A DNA stretch of 64,000 bases, from positions 21,016,571 through 21,080,570 of the forward strand of contig NC_064236.1 in the NCBI RefSeq assembly GCF_023101765.2, read 5' to 3'. Made by a program: the position numbers and the translations under genes. This document shows, piece after piece, positions 53,486-63,796 of this stretch; the first letter of the stretch is position 1; each line of letters opens with the position of its first letter. Below the pieces are notes generated by a model. That model searched no databases, was not told the DNA's origin, and saw only the letters and a list, made by a program, of their open reading frames with translations. The stretch comes from Spodoptera frugiperda. Taxonomy: Eukaryota; Arthropoda; Insecta; Lepidoptera; Noctuidae.

Positions 53486-53706
53486 AATGTAAGCATGATA
53501 CATGTATAACTAGGAAAATGATAAATTAGATGACATCGGATAGAGTCAGTGTTTATAATCACAACCAGTTTCAGAGTACCTATTAATATGAACGTAAACA
53601 TTAACTAAGCACAAATGTACTGTTGACCAAAATTTACACAAACTAATGTAGGTAGAATATGAATATGAAAAGTATAATAGATGACATATTATCAACATTA
53701 CGTTAT

Positions 53707-54837
53707 CTATAAAGTTATTAAAACATGGTTAACAAAAGTACGGAAGATTATTAGGTCTCTGGTGAGTTTATGTAATATATCAAGGTTACGGATAAGTATT
53801 GAGTCTGTGATTTCAGACTTTCTCACAAAGATACGTCCTCCACGCACCCACACAAACTTGTATTTTAGTTCATTTGCCCGTTTGCGAGTAGCAGCATGTA
53901 GATGTTTATTTTCCGGCGATAGGTTCTCCACAACATATACAGGATTTTTTTGACTTGTTCCGTATACCAGGTCATGGGTATTTAATTTATCTTGAACATT
54001 CTTTTTATTATATGTCAGGACAGCAGATAGAAATGAATCACGGGTACGGGGCGAATTAAATTTAGTAAGAATGGACCGTGGACGGGTACTATCCGGATTC
54101 AATTTCGCAATTCTTGCACAATAATGTATATAATTGTCGTTAATCGATACGCTTACCGTTCGACCAATTTGCTTTATGATGTTTATTACATTTTCCGATT
54201 TATGTTCCGGGACGCACTGAATTTCTATGTTAGAGGCCCGCGACAATTGGTCTATTTGTATGAGTTTTCCCTTAATCTCGGACATATCCTGACGCAGTTC
54301 CTCATTTTCCTTCCTTAATTGGTTAATTTCATTTCGATAAGTTAGGTTATCACGCTTTAATTGGTCAAACTCTTCACTTAAGAAACTCATAGGATCCTTA
54401 AAAGCAGTTATGTGTTCATTGATTTCCTTTAAGCTAGCAGAAATTGAAACTTTGAACTCGCCAGTATCCCGCAGCGCACTACGCATTTCTTTTCGTATAA
54501 TATCTCTTATCTCTGAGCGCAGGGATTCCATTGACTGACCCGATGGCTGCAGGGCGTCAGGCCTAGTCTGGGTTGAAGGTGGCTTGCGACGCGTGGCAAT
54601 GAAAGTTATGTCAGCCATGGATGTAGGCGTCGATGGACGCACGGGTAAATTGGAATTATCGCTCATTGGCTGTTTACTCAGACACTGCGGGCATACCCAG
54701 TTATTCGCCGGTTCCTGATCCTGTATGTTTGCATATGAGAGACCAACACAAAGCAAATGATAGCTTTTAATGCAGCGAACACATTTTATAAAGTCATTGT
54801 CTGTAATATCCGCGTTGCAAGCCACACAGGATAACAT
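53707..54837 (-). CDS. LINE ORF1 protein with PHD-type finger, coiled coil and FP25-like domain
   Basis: Intact frame. I choose the Met at 54837 (MLSCVACNADITD) over the longer frame from 54912, because the zinc finger begins there. Residues 1-55 hold a PHD-type pattern (CVAC ... CVRC ... H-x-x-C ... WVCPQC). A polar linker follows, then about residues 120-210 are charged and heptad-like (LRKENEELRQDMSEIKGKL), a likely coiled coil. The C-terminal part (NIEIQCVPEHKSENV, ENLSPENKHLHAATRKRA, YKFVWVRGGRIFVRKSE) matches the baculovirus FP25-like domain found in many insect LINE ORF1s. It would bind LINE RNA. It is on the same strand as, and upstream of, ORF2 at 48.6-50.9 kb, with copia sequence between. 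Confidence 0.85.
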   Translation of the reverse strand: MLSCVACNADITDNDFIKCVRCIKSYHLLCVGLSYANIQDQEPANNWVCPQCLSKQPMSDNSNLPVRPSTPTSMADITFIATRRKPPSTQTRPDALQPSGQSMESLRSEIRDIIRKEMRSALRDTGEFKVSISASLKEINEHITAFKDPMSFLSEEFDQLKRDNLTYRNEINQLRKENEELRQDMSEIKGKLIQIDQLSRASNIEIQCVPEHKSENVINIIKQIGRTVSVSINDNYIHYCARIAKLNPDSTRPRSILTKFNSPRTRDSFLSAVLTYNKKNVQDKLNTHDLVYGTSQKNPVYVVENLSPENKHLHAATRKRANELKYKFVWVRGGRIFVRKSEITDSILIRNLDILHKLTRDLIIFRTFVNHVLITL

Positions 54838-55149
54838 GTCGATGATGTTTAGTACTGGTGCACTCAAGCGCAATGCGTAGCAGCGCAGCTCTGCGTTAGA
54901 CCGAGACAGCAATTATGGCAACTATCTCTTATCGTAGCGGTGAGGTGGCGGGCACGCCGCACGCAGCAGTCATTAGCAAGTCACCCACCACCATTCACTA
55001 CGTTTTGTGGAATTATTTGGCACAAACTTCACACAAAAGTTACTATTGTTTACAAGTAATTAGGCACTACTATCGCTTAAACTTTTGGAATACTTTAAAA
55101 TGACAAAGCTGCGACACGTCCACTTCTAGCGACAGTCAACGATGGAAAA
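54838..55149 (-). other. Likely LINE 5' UTR, then unassigned sequence
   Basis: Upstream of ORF1 on the minus strand; moderately GC-rich to about 55140. No promoter motif is clear. Confidence 0.35.
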
Positions 55150-55722
55150 AAGTATACTATAACTGTATACTATTGTATTGTATTGTATTGTATTGCATAC
55201 TATAATAGTATGCATATTTGGTAATAATTAAATACTTTAATACTGACATGTAACTAAATACTTTTTGCTTAATGACAATTAATGAAATAAAAGAAAAAAA
55301 AAGAAAAATTTGAAATGTCAATATTGTAAAAATATTTTTATTGAAAATATTTTCTATTTTGCGATGTGATTTTGTGATTATTTTCCTAACAAAAAGAAGA
55401 ACTGTGATGTGGATTGTGCTCTCTTTAAAGTTTGGACCTTTTGTATAAATGTATAACGCAAAAGTTTTTTTAGTTTCATGTTGTTTTATGTATTGGATTT
55501 GACCTCATAAAGAAAAGCATTAATTTGCGTATATATCTTGTTTTTAATGAAGAACATCAAACCGAAATAATACAATCATGTCGATGAAGGTAAAACCTAC
55601 AAAAAGTTTTAGATTTTTGCTTTTAAACCTTTATACATATACAGTCTTACTTATTTACTTATTCAATGAGTAAGGAGTGAATAGCTAGATATACAGCACT
55701 TTACTAATGAACAGTGTATAAT
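55150..55722 (+). repeat. Direct duplication, copy 1 (about 570 bp)
   Basis: Starts with a (TATTG)n run and ends ACAGTGTATA. Over 500 bp agree closely with 56520-57032. A small deletion distinguishes the copies (ATTTTCCTAACAAAAAGAAG only here). Function unknown. Confidence 0.85.
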
Positions 55723-56496
55723 CCTTGTGTAACTATTTAATTGTTATAATACTAACCGCTGGTAACATTTTGAGAAGTGTTCCGAAACCTTTAAACGATA
55801 AAAGCACCACACTTTTCTATTTCTATTATTCTTTTAAGCTTTCGGCCTAAGCTTGTACGTCTGATTGGTTGCATTGTTCAAAACGAAAATCCAACTGAAA
55901 ATAAAAAGCTCTCATACATTTTCTGTACAACCATGTATACCAAATTGTAGTATTGTGTAGTCATCAAAAGTTACTAAAAATCAATATGAAGCTGTGAACT
56001 TACCGTAATTAACAAACACTTATTAGCAAACAAAAAACTTCTCAGTCTTTATAAGTCGAAAAAATATTTGAAAAAATTCTCAGAAATATTGAAAAATATA
56101 CATTTTTATGTATATCTGCTTAATTCACTTTTCAACCTTTTCAATTGATTAAAAAATATACAGACAATTGTTTATTCACGCTTTTCAAATAGTTTATGCA
56201 TACATGTTAATCATTATTTACAGTATTTGAAAGGATGGACAACCCTTAGTACAGCGCATGACAAGAAAATCGTACCGTCTACTCCATCTAAATCCGGTCT
56301 CCGTCAGTAAGTGCTGTCAAAATGAACATTTTCTGTGGCTACGCAGTTCAAAATTATTTTAATATTTAATCTTAAAATAATATTTTTTGAAAATAGTAAA
56401 AAAAATATTAAACACTATTATTATTATATATTATTAAATATTAATCCAGTACTGTATTACAATTTCTACAAAATATTTTGGTTTTCCTTTATTTTC
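55723..56496. other. Spacer between the direct duplicates
   Basis: AT-rich, with no ORF above noise and no terminal repeats. If the pair were LTRs, an internal coding region or primer site would be expected and none is seen. Confidence 0.35.
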
Positions 56497-57036
56497 GTAC
56501 AAATAGTATGCATACTATAATTGTATACTATTGTATTGAATTGTATACTATAATAGTATGCATATTTGGTAATAATTAAATACTTTAATACTGACATGTA
56601 ACTAAATATTTTATGCTTGATGACAATTAATGAAATAAAAGAAAAAGAACAAAAATTTGAAATGTCAATATTGTAAAAATATTTTTATTGAAAATATTTT
56701 CTATTTTGCGACGTGATTTTGTGATTGTGCTCTCTTTAAAGTTTGGACCTTTTGTATAAATGTATATCGCAAAAGTTTTTTTAGTTTCATGTTGTTTTAT
56801 GTATGTATTGGATTTGACCTCATAAAGAAAAGCATTAATTTGCGTATTTATCTTGTTTTTAATGAAGAACATCAAACCGAAATAATACAATCATGTCGAT
56901 GAAGGTAAAACCTACAAAAAGTTTTAGATTTTTGCTTTTAAACCTTTATACATATACAGTCTTACTTATTTACTTATTCAATGAGTAAGGAGTGAATAGC
57001 TAGATATACAGCACTTTACTAATAAACAGTATATAA
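56497..57036 (+). repeat. Direct duplication, copy 2
   Basis: Near-identical to 55150-55722. It is followed within 6 bp by the BEL/Pao LTR at 57043, so the LTR element may have inserted at its end. Confidence 0.85.
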
Positions 57037-57042
57037 TTTTAT

Positions 57043-57245
57043 TGTTCCTGACGTCACATCGGGCCATACAACGCATCAGACGTCCCCTCCACCTATCACT
57101 CGCTCATCGACACCTTGCGCGCACGCACATAATGTCGGTTGTCTAAATATTTAACCTTTAATACAGTCCTTAAGATTATCGAATCCAAGCAGTTTTATTC
57201 TTAGTCAAGACCACTAGCAGCACACCTGGAGCTTGATACTCAACA
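57043..57245 (+). mobile_element. BEL/Pao 5' LTR (203 bp)
   Basis: TGTTCCTGACGTCACATC ... GATACTCAACA with TG...CA ends, followed at 57248-57260 by TGGTCCTTCGAGC, a primer-site sequence I associate with BEL/Pao elements. No 3' partner LTR occurs in the window. Confidence 0.7.
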
Positions 57246-57260
57246 TATGGTCCTTCGAGC

Positions 57261-57807
57261 TAAAGAAGATCGCCGATTTTTTGTGCTACGCACGCACCTC
57301 CTGTGGACTTTGGACTGTCCGTACAACGTGGTTGCCTACGCCGTAGAGGATACTTGAAGGATAGTCTACCCAGAAGGACAGTGCACTGAGTGAGTCCGTT
57401 CCGTTATTCCTTCCTACTTTCCTTTCTATTTGCCTATTTTATCCAGGAATTTTAAAATAGTGCTATACGGGTCAGGCTTACATTGATCTCTTCATACATA
57501 GCTTACCTACACAGTGGAAAGTTCCATAACTATTTAGTATTCATAGTTAATATCTGCGAGTACGTAGTTTTTATAACATTCCTTCGCTCGCTAACCACAC
57601 GTGTTTGCTAAACGCGTAAACAAGCTCATTAGTGATTTTATATTTTTTATTCGATATTGATCATATTGCACCGGTGACTCATCGGCTCATCAACGTTATC
57701 AGTTTATTTTACCGTAAGCCTTGCCAGCTGTTTACGCAAAATACTTATTATAATTGAAACAACGTTATGCTTTTGCTTTGCCCTTACGACCTATCTACCT
57801 AGTCATT
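57261..57807 (+). other. BEL/Pao leader between primer site and gag
   Basis: No ORF. A leader of about 550 nt before the gag ATG is usual for the family. Confidence 0.5.
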
Positions 57808-58770
57808 ATGTCTGATGCAAAAGCACGTGAGCTTATAAAGAGGCGTGGTAGCTACAAAGCAAAGCTAACGCATTTTAGCAACTTTTTAAGGCTATTACCT
57901 AGCACGGGAAATGATTTAGATCATTTTCAAACAGCGGAATTAAAAAACCGTCTTAACACAATGGAATCTTTATTCAAGGAATTCGACGTATTACAGACAG
58001 TGTTGGAGCTGTTGTCGGAGGATGTGGATGAACCGTATCAAGAAAGGGAGCAGTTCGAGTCGCAGTACTACGCGCTGGTGGCTAGCGCGGGGGCGATCTT
58101 CGCCTCTGCGCGCGCCTCCTCGCCCGCGCTCGCGCCTGCCATCTCCGTCGATGACTCCTTGCGCCACTGCTCTGGCTGCAAGCACGACTTCGTTCGGCTG
58201 CCAAAGATAGACTTGCCTCACTTCAACGGGGACTATCAGCACTGGCTTGAATTTTGAGATACGTATCTTTCTCTTATTCATAATAATGATAGCATACAAA
58301 ACATACATAAATTCCATTATTTGCGTGCTGCTTTAACCAACAGCGCTTCTTTAGTAATAAAAAATATTGATTTCACAGCGGATAACTATAGTACAGCTTG
58401 GCAATTATTATCCGAAACTTACAACAATGAAAGATCACTTATTAACAATCATGTGCAGGCCTTATTTAATTTTGAACCAATTCAACACGAATCCTATCAA
58501 TCATTACGGAACATGATCGACATCATTAATAAAAATGTTCGGGCTTTATCCACCTTAAGACAACCTTCAGAACAAGGCGGTCTAGGGGAGACCCTTGTAA
58601 TACACATGATGTCAGAAAAACTTGACAAGGTCACACGAAGGGAGTGGGAAGAATTTAAAAATAAATTAGATAACATTTCAAGCATAAAAGATTACATATT
58701 TTTTTTAACAAACAGAGCTGATTTACTCGAGTCATTAAATTATAATAAAAAAAACATAACCCTCCTTCTG
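57808..58770 (+). pseudogene. BEL/Pao Gag (DUF1759-type) with one in-frame stop
   Basis: Chosen start is ATG 57808 (MSDAKARELIKRRGSYKAKL), not the upstream frame start at 57754, because the conserved protein begins there. Residues about 135-155 are RLPKIDLPHFNGDYQHWLEF, the hallmark of the DUF1759 Gag domain. A single TGA at 58255-58257 interrupts; the same frame continues with YLRAALTNSASLVI, AWQLLSETYNNER and KLDKVTRREWEEF. The TGA would be a simple change from CGA, where an Arg is typical. The C-terminal zinc knuckles, protease and pol are absent, because unrelated sequence starts at about 58750. Codons 95-130 are GC-rich. Confidence 0.85.
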
Positions 58771-58878
58771 GCGCAGTCGGGTAAATACATCAACAACAAC
58801 GTTCACAAAAAACACTAACGAACACAACAAAAATAAAAACTTCCTCACAACAACAAAAACAAGAAACAATCACAATAC
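58750..58878 (+). repeat. tRNA-Ser-type primer-site phrase and A/C-rich leader
   Basis: AACATAACCCTCCTTCTGGC then GCAGTCGGGTAA also occurs at 39756-39787 and 45238-45264. Here it follows BEL/Pao Gag and is read in frame with it by chance. The A/C-rich DNA after it resembles an LTR-element leader. Confidence 0.5.
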
Positions 58879-59010
58879 TGTTATTTTTTGTATCGACAAT
58901 ATCAGTTTGTGAACTAGTGGCGCCATCTATTATATAACATGTGAGCTATATTGTATCTGTGCAATAAAAGTTTAGTTTCCCGCGTGTCGTTCAAGCGTTT
59001 CATTATAACA
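58879..59010 (+). mobile_element. Copia-type 5' LTR (132 bp)
   Basis: TGTTAT ... ATAACA, with exactly inverted 6-bp ends and AATAAAA inside. The primer site GGTTATGGGCCCAG (59011-59024) follows immediately. Confidence 0.85.
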
Positions 59011-59103
59011 GGTTATGGGCCCAGTGATTTATAGCTTTTCTCGCAAATTTTCGTGGAAATCCCTTGTGAAAATAGACTTTGCAGATTGAGATAAACTTTG
59101 ATA

Positions 59104-59435
59104 ATGACGACAAACTATCTTATCAGTGTGCCCAAATTAAAGGGGCGTGAAAATTACAATGAATGGGCCTTTGCGGCTGAGAATTTCCTAGTGCTGGAGG
59201 GAATGTCTGATTGCATCAAGTCGGAGACTGTACCAGCAGAAATAGGAGCAGCAGGTGACGCAAAAACACGAGCCAAACTGATTCTGACAATAGATTCGTC
59301 GCTGTAAGTTCACATCAAAGTGTACAAACGACACATAAACTGTGGAAGAAATTGAAAAACCTATTTGATGACTCAGGATTCCCGAGGAGAATCAGTTTAC
59401 TGAGGAGTTTGATTTCCATTAGACTTGAAAATAGC
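59104..59435 (+). pseudogene. Copia-type Gag, frameshifted
   Basis: ATG at 59104. VPKLKGRENYNEWAFAAENF is the copia-type Gag start (L-x-G-x-x-N-Y-x-x-W). The frame stops at 59307; one base away it continues with VQTTHKLWKKLKNLFDDSGF and RISLLRSLISIRLEN. The zinc-knuckle region does not follow; 59440-59945 is not recognisable as Gag. Confidence 0.8.
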
Positions 59436-59439
59436 AGTT

Positions 59440-59945
59440 CAATGACTTCGTATTTTCGTTCGTGACTTCGTATCGTAATAACACAATGATATAATTGTCG
59501 AATTGATTTCACGCATGTTGCTTTGAAATTTCCTTGGTTCCTGTCGGTCATCTTCCAATACAGCAGTTTCTAACATGTGGTATGCAAAATATGTTCCACC
59601 AAACATAGTTAAATCGAAAATATTAGTTATTGAAAAATATAAATAGATGCTTTCACGTATGAAAAAGTCGGTGAGTGCCGCAACTACGGTAGTAATAGTT
59701 TGTCGCTATAGCAACGGCTAAACTACAAGTTTAGTTTTACTCATGGTACCAATATTGTTTGAAAATAATGAACGATCATAGCTAAACGACAGTCATTGAT
59801 GTGTGGGTGAACTGAGGGACCACATTGGGAATTGTAGTATAGTAATCTATGACATTGATAGTTAGAGCAACTCATAATACCAATTTTGGTGCTTAAACTA
59901 TCCACTAGAGGCGCTGTTCCAGTTTGCATACATTTTTTCAACTAC
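59440..59945. other. Unrecognised block inside the copia element
   Basis: About 500 bp of non-coding DNA where the Gag end and zinc knuckle should be. TGACTTCGTAT is repeated at 59444 and 59465 at its left edge. Probably an insertion or replaced segment; its ends are not defined. Confidence 0.4.
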
Positions 59946-59949
59946 AGTG

Positions 59950-60362
59950 TCTGCGGAAATTTTACAAGGCAAACTCATGGTAGAGGTACTGGATACGAAA
60001 TCAAATAATTCTAATGCGTTTTCCGCATTATTTTTACGCGGAAACGTCAAGAAAAATGATTGGTATTTGGATTCCGTTGCAAATGTGCACATAACCTCAA
60101 ATGTAAACAATATCCAGAATTCTTCAGAAAACACGAGTATAAAGGAGATTACAGCGGCTAACAATGGAGTGATGGCTGTATTATGCTCGGGTGATGTGGA
60201 TATTGTTACGATCACGTCGGAATGCAAATATAATATCACAGTGAAGGACGTGTTATGTGTGCCTAGTATAGCTATCAGTGAGTAAATTGATTCAAAATGG
60301 AAACAGCGTGGACTTTCAGAAAAAATGTTGCTATATTTACAACAGTAGAAATCAACTGGTAG
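59950..60362 (+). pseudogene. Copia-type protease region
   Basis: Frame VSAEILQGKLMVEV leads to NDWYLDSVANVHITSNVNNI. The retroviral-type aspartic protease motif of copia is normally W-x-L-D-S-G-A; here the Gly is Val and the next residue is Ala-Asn, so the active-site turn is altered. ITVKDVLCVPSIAIS follows, then after a small deletion KLIQNGNSVDFQKKCCYIYN. It ends at an insertion at about 60363. Confidence 0.8.
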
Positions 60363-60665
60363 TCCGGTCAAATTAGACCAAAAAATTAGGGTGAAATTAC
60401 ATAAATTCGCAACAAGCTGAATTTTGGTACAATTGTTCAAAACACGATTATAAACAATAGCTGAAAGTTCCCCATCATTCCCGTGTGTGGAAAAAAAATT
60501 ATTCAAGGTTATATGTCAAAAAAATGAGTTTTTCGCGATTTTCAGCAAAACGGTAAGTTTTATCAGGAAATACCTCAGACTAAAATTGTAGATCATTAAA
60601 TTATTATAAATATACCAATACTTTTTTCACACGGGACACCGTTTCGGAGATATCGCAGTGTGGGA
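60363..60665. repeat. About 300-bp insertion related to fold-back arms
   Basis: Phrases AAAACGGTAAGTTTTATC, GATCATTAAATTATTA and GTTTCGGAGATATCGCAGT follow the same order as the left arm of the 43.2-kb fold-back structure. It interrupts copia between protease and integrase. Ends are uncertain. Confidence 0.5.
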
Positions 60666-61860
60666 GAGGCTACATTAGTTGATGGTGTTTATAAACTTAA
60701 AGTGGAAAATAGACATGACTGTTTGTTTACAACATTTTGACAATGAGAAAAGCGAACTGTGGCATCGAAGAATGGGTCACTTAAATAGCACTGACCTGAA
60801 TAAAATGAAAGAAGGTGCAGCTGTGGGTATAGAATTCAAGGATAAGGCTGTCATCAATAAAAGTACATGTGTGGTGTGCTGTCAAGGGAAGCAATCACGA
60901 TTGCCGTTCAACCATGTGGCTACGAGAAGCAGTGAGGTACTCAATATAATTCATGCCGACGTGTGTGGACCCATGGAGGTGGCGTCAATTGGTGGCAGCA
61001 GGTATTTCCTCATTTTTGTAGATGATCACACACGCATGACTTTTGTTTACTTTTTGTTTCAAAGAATTTAAAGCCTTAGTTGAAAATCAACAGAATAAGA
61101 AGTTAAAGATTTTTAGAACTGATAATGGCCTAGAATTTTGCAATAAAGAGTTTGACCGATATTTAGCGGAAGCTGGTATAGTCCATCAAAAGACCAATAC
61201 ATATACCCCGGAGCAAAATGCTATTAGTGAGCGAATGAACCGGACATTAGTAGAGAGAGCTCGTTGTATGTTGTTTGATGCTGGACTAGGTTTTGGGCTG
61301 AGGCAGTAAATACAGCCGTTTATCTTAGAAATAGATCACCAGCATCGGGTTTACAAAACATAACACCGATTGAGCTCTGGACTAACAGAAAACCAGATGT
61401 TAGTCATATACGGATTTTTAGGAGCCAGATCATGATGCATATCCCAAAGGAAAAACGAATTAAGTGGGATACTAAGTCTAAACCACATATACTTGTTGGC
61501 TATGCTGACAATGTCAAAGGATATAGGATTTATGACCCAGACAAGAAATGTGTGTCTGTAAGCAGGGATGTCATAATCCAAGAAAATATCAAGACTAATA
61601 TTGTGAAAGATGATGAGACATCAGGTCCAGTGGGGGAAATCTTCGATACGCAACCAGTTAGGAGTGAAACAGATGAGTCTGTCGATATAGTTGTTAATCC
61701 AGAACCTAATGAGAACACTGATCAGACTGTTATGAACTCTGTGTTGCAGAATGTAAACGAGACTACACCCACAGAACCTACCAAAAGAATCAGGAGAGCA
61801 CCACAACGCTATGGCTTCTCAAACTCGTGTGTGTCATCAAATCAGAGATTGAAAGTGATC
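60666..61860 (+). pseudogene. Copia-type integrase, two frame breaks
   Basis: After the insertion ATLVDGVYKLKVENRHDC resumes. LWHRRMGHLNSTDLNKM with CVVCCQGKQSRL gives the HHCC zinc domain. The catalytic core has IIHADVCGPMEV (first Asp), FRTDNGLEF (second Asp) and NAISERMNRTLVERA (Glu). Frame changes are needed near 61045 and 61300, after which AVNTAVYLRNRSPAS and DTKSKPHILVGYADNVKGYR follow. The end (RIRRAPQRYGF) leads into the RT linker. Catalytic residues are present but the frame is not continuous. Confidence 0.88.
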
Positions 61861-63336
61861 CATTGAACATCCAGCAAGCCTTGCAAGGCTGTGATAAAGA
61901 AAAATGGATAGCTGCAATGGAAGAAGAGCTTAAGGCATTTGAAGACAATAATGCCTGGGCAGTAGTGAGTGAAGTGCCTCCCGGTAAAACATTAGTGCAG
62001 TGTAAATGGGTTTATAAGAAAAAGTTAGATAGTGACAGTGTACGCTATCGTGCTCGCTTGGTAGCTAAGGGTTTCACCCAAAAACCAGGACTCGATTATG
62101 ATGAAACTTTCTCACCTGTAGTGCGTCACTCTACTTTAAGATTATTATTTGCATTGTCTGTACAATTAGATTTAAATGTCACTCATTTGGATGTCAGAAC
62201 AGCTTTTTTAAACGGTGATCTGAAGGAGGATATTTACATGGCTCATCCAAATGTCAATTTAGATGACAAGAATAATTGTAAAATTGTTAAATTGAACAAA
62301 GCTATTTATGGTCTAAGGTCTAGGTTTTAATAGAAGTGTCATAGAACCTTGTGTGTTTACCAAATTTCATGAAGATGTTAAAATAATTGTTGCTCTGTAT
62401 GTAGATGATTTCTTTGTGTATTCGAATTGTAAATCTGAGACTGATAATTTCATCTCTGTATTGGGTTCTAAGTTTAATATTAAAAATCTTGGGCAGGTTA
62501 AGCAGTGCTTAGGAATGAGAGTAAGAATTGAGAATAATTCTTGTACTTTGGATCAGGAACAATACATAAATCAGTTATTAGCTAAGTTCAATATGTTAAA
62601 TTGTAAAGAGGCTAGTACACCTATGGAACCTAAGTTAAATCTAGATAAAAATGTCAATGTTTGTGATACTGATGTACCTTATCAACAGTTAATAGGTAGT
62701 CTCATGTATTTGTCTGTCCTGACTAGGCCTGATATAGCCTTTAGTGTTAGTTTCCTAAGTCAGTTTAACAATTGTCATAATAACACTCATTGGAACTATG
62801 TTAAACGCATTCTTATGTATTTAAAGCATACTAAAGATTATTGTATAAAGTATGTAAAAGGTAACTCTGAGTTGTCTGGGTTTGCTGATGCTGACTGGGG
62901 AAATGGTACAGATAGGAAATCATATACGGGTTATTGTTTTACCTTATCAGGGGGTGCCATATCGTGGGAAAGCAGGAAGCAGAGGACCGTGGCTCTTTCT
63001 AGCATGGAAGCCGAGTATATGTCGATGGCAGAGGCTTATAAAGAGTTAATGTACTTAAGAGTTTTACTTTCTGAAGTTACTAATCAAAATGTAAAATCTA
63101 TTACCTTATACAATGATAATCAGAGTGCACAAAAATTTATTGTTAATCATTCTCTACATAGAAGAAGTAAACATATTGATATTCGTTATCATTTTTTAAG
63201 GGATGCTCTTAGTAATAATGTATTGAATGTTGTGTTTGTTCCTTCTGATTATATGCCAGCCGATATATTAACAAAGGCACTTGGGCCAACGAAACATTAT
63301 AAATGTGTTGAATCTCTAGGCATTGTTGATTCTTAA
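61827..63336 (+). pseudogene. Copia-type RT and RNase H, one small deletion
   Basis: 61827-62330 has KWIAAMEEELKAFEDNNAW, WVYKKKLDSD, RARLVAKGFTQKPGLDYDE and LDVRTAFLNGDLKEDIYM. At about 62320 the YGLKQ block is damaged and the frame changes. 62353-63336 is open: IIVALYVDDFFVYS (YVDD), PYQQLIGSLMYLSVLTRPDI, then RNase H SGFADADWGNGTDRKSYTGY, LSSMEAEYMSMAEA and DNQSAQKFI, ending FVPSDYMPADILTKAL...VDS. All catalytic Asp/Glu of RT and RNase H are visible. It is closely related to the copia at 18988-20104. Confidence 0.92.
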
Positions 63337-63364
63337 AAAACTAAGTTTGATTGTTTCATGTGAT

Positions 63365-63374
63365 GTAGTGGGGG
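63365..63374 (+). promoter_or_regulatory. Copia polypurine tract
   Basis: GTAGTGGGGG 28 bases after the pol stop is the expected plus-strand primer. The 3' LTR should follow directly, but a Helitron-type element starts at 63377. Confidence 0.6.
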
Positions 63375-63376
63375 TA

Positions 63377-63796
63377 TCTATATATTAATACGTGATGCAA
63401 AAACTTTAGAACTCTTTTTACGAATATTGCGCGGACGTAGGAGCATAAAATTTGGTACACTTATAGTTTATGTGTAGGAGAAGTGCAGAACGCTAATATT
63501 TTTCAAAAATAATGCTTATAAAGTACATTAAATCAATAAATAAAACATTACATACACTACCATGCATAGTATCGTATTTGACAAAACGTCAAAATTGTCA
63601 AACATTGCGATGATATTCTCACGTCTCATATGAAAAGAGGTTTCTCATTGAAGGAGGTTTGGTTATTCATGATGCGCCGAAATATACTAATTTGAATTTT
63701 ACAAAAATAAGTAATAGTAATTCGTTAAATAAAAATTATCCTTGAACGTATGTAAAGTGGTATATGGTCGAATTTCGTCCACTAGGCGACCACTAG
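63377..63796 (+). mobile_element. Non-autonomous Helitron-type element (420 bp)
   Basis: A^TC at 63377 (TCTATATATTAATACGTGAT), 3' hairpin TGGTCG/CGACCA (63769-63792), CTAG at 63793-63796 and then T. The 5' end is shared with 15999 (minus). It is placed between the polypurine tract and the presumed 3' LTR of copia. Confidence 0.75.

Noticed and set aside
55168..55196. Possible CRISPR-like or satellite array
   Set aside because: It is a simple (TATTG)n microsatellite; no spaced repeats of CRISPR type exist in the window.
55150..57036. LTR pair of a retrotransposon
   Set aside because: No primer site, polypurine tract or coding sequence between the copies, and the ends are not TG...CA.
57991..58317. 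108-codon minus open frame opposite BEL/Pao gag
   Set aside because: Shadow of the GC-rich part of gag, no family resemblance.
59898..60506. 202-codon minus open frame opposite copia protease
   Set aside because: The plus strand carries conserved copia blocks in order; the minus frame runs through an inserted repeat as well.
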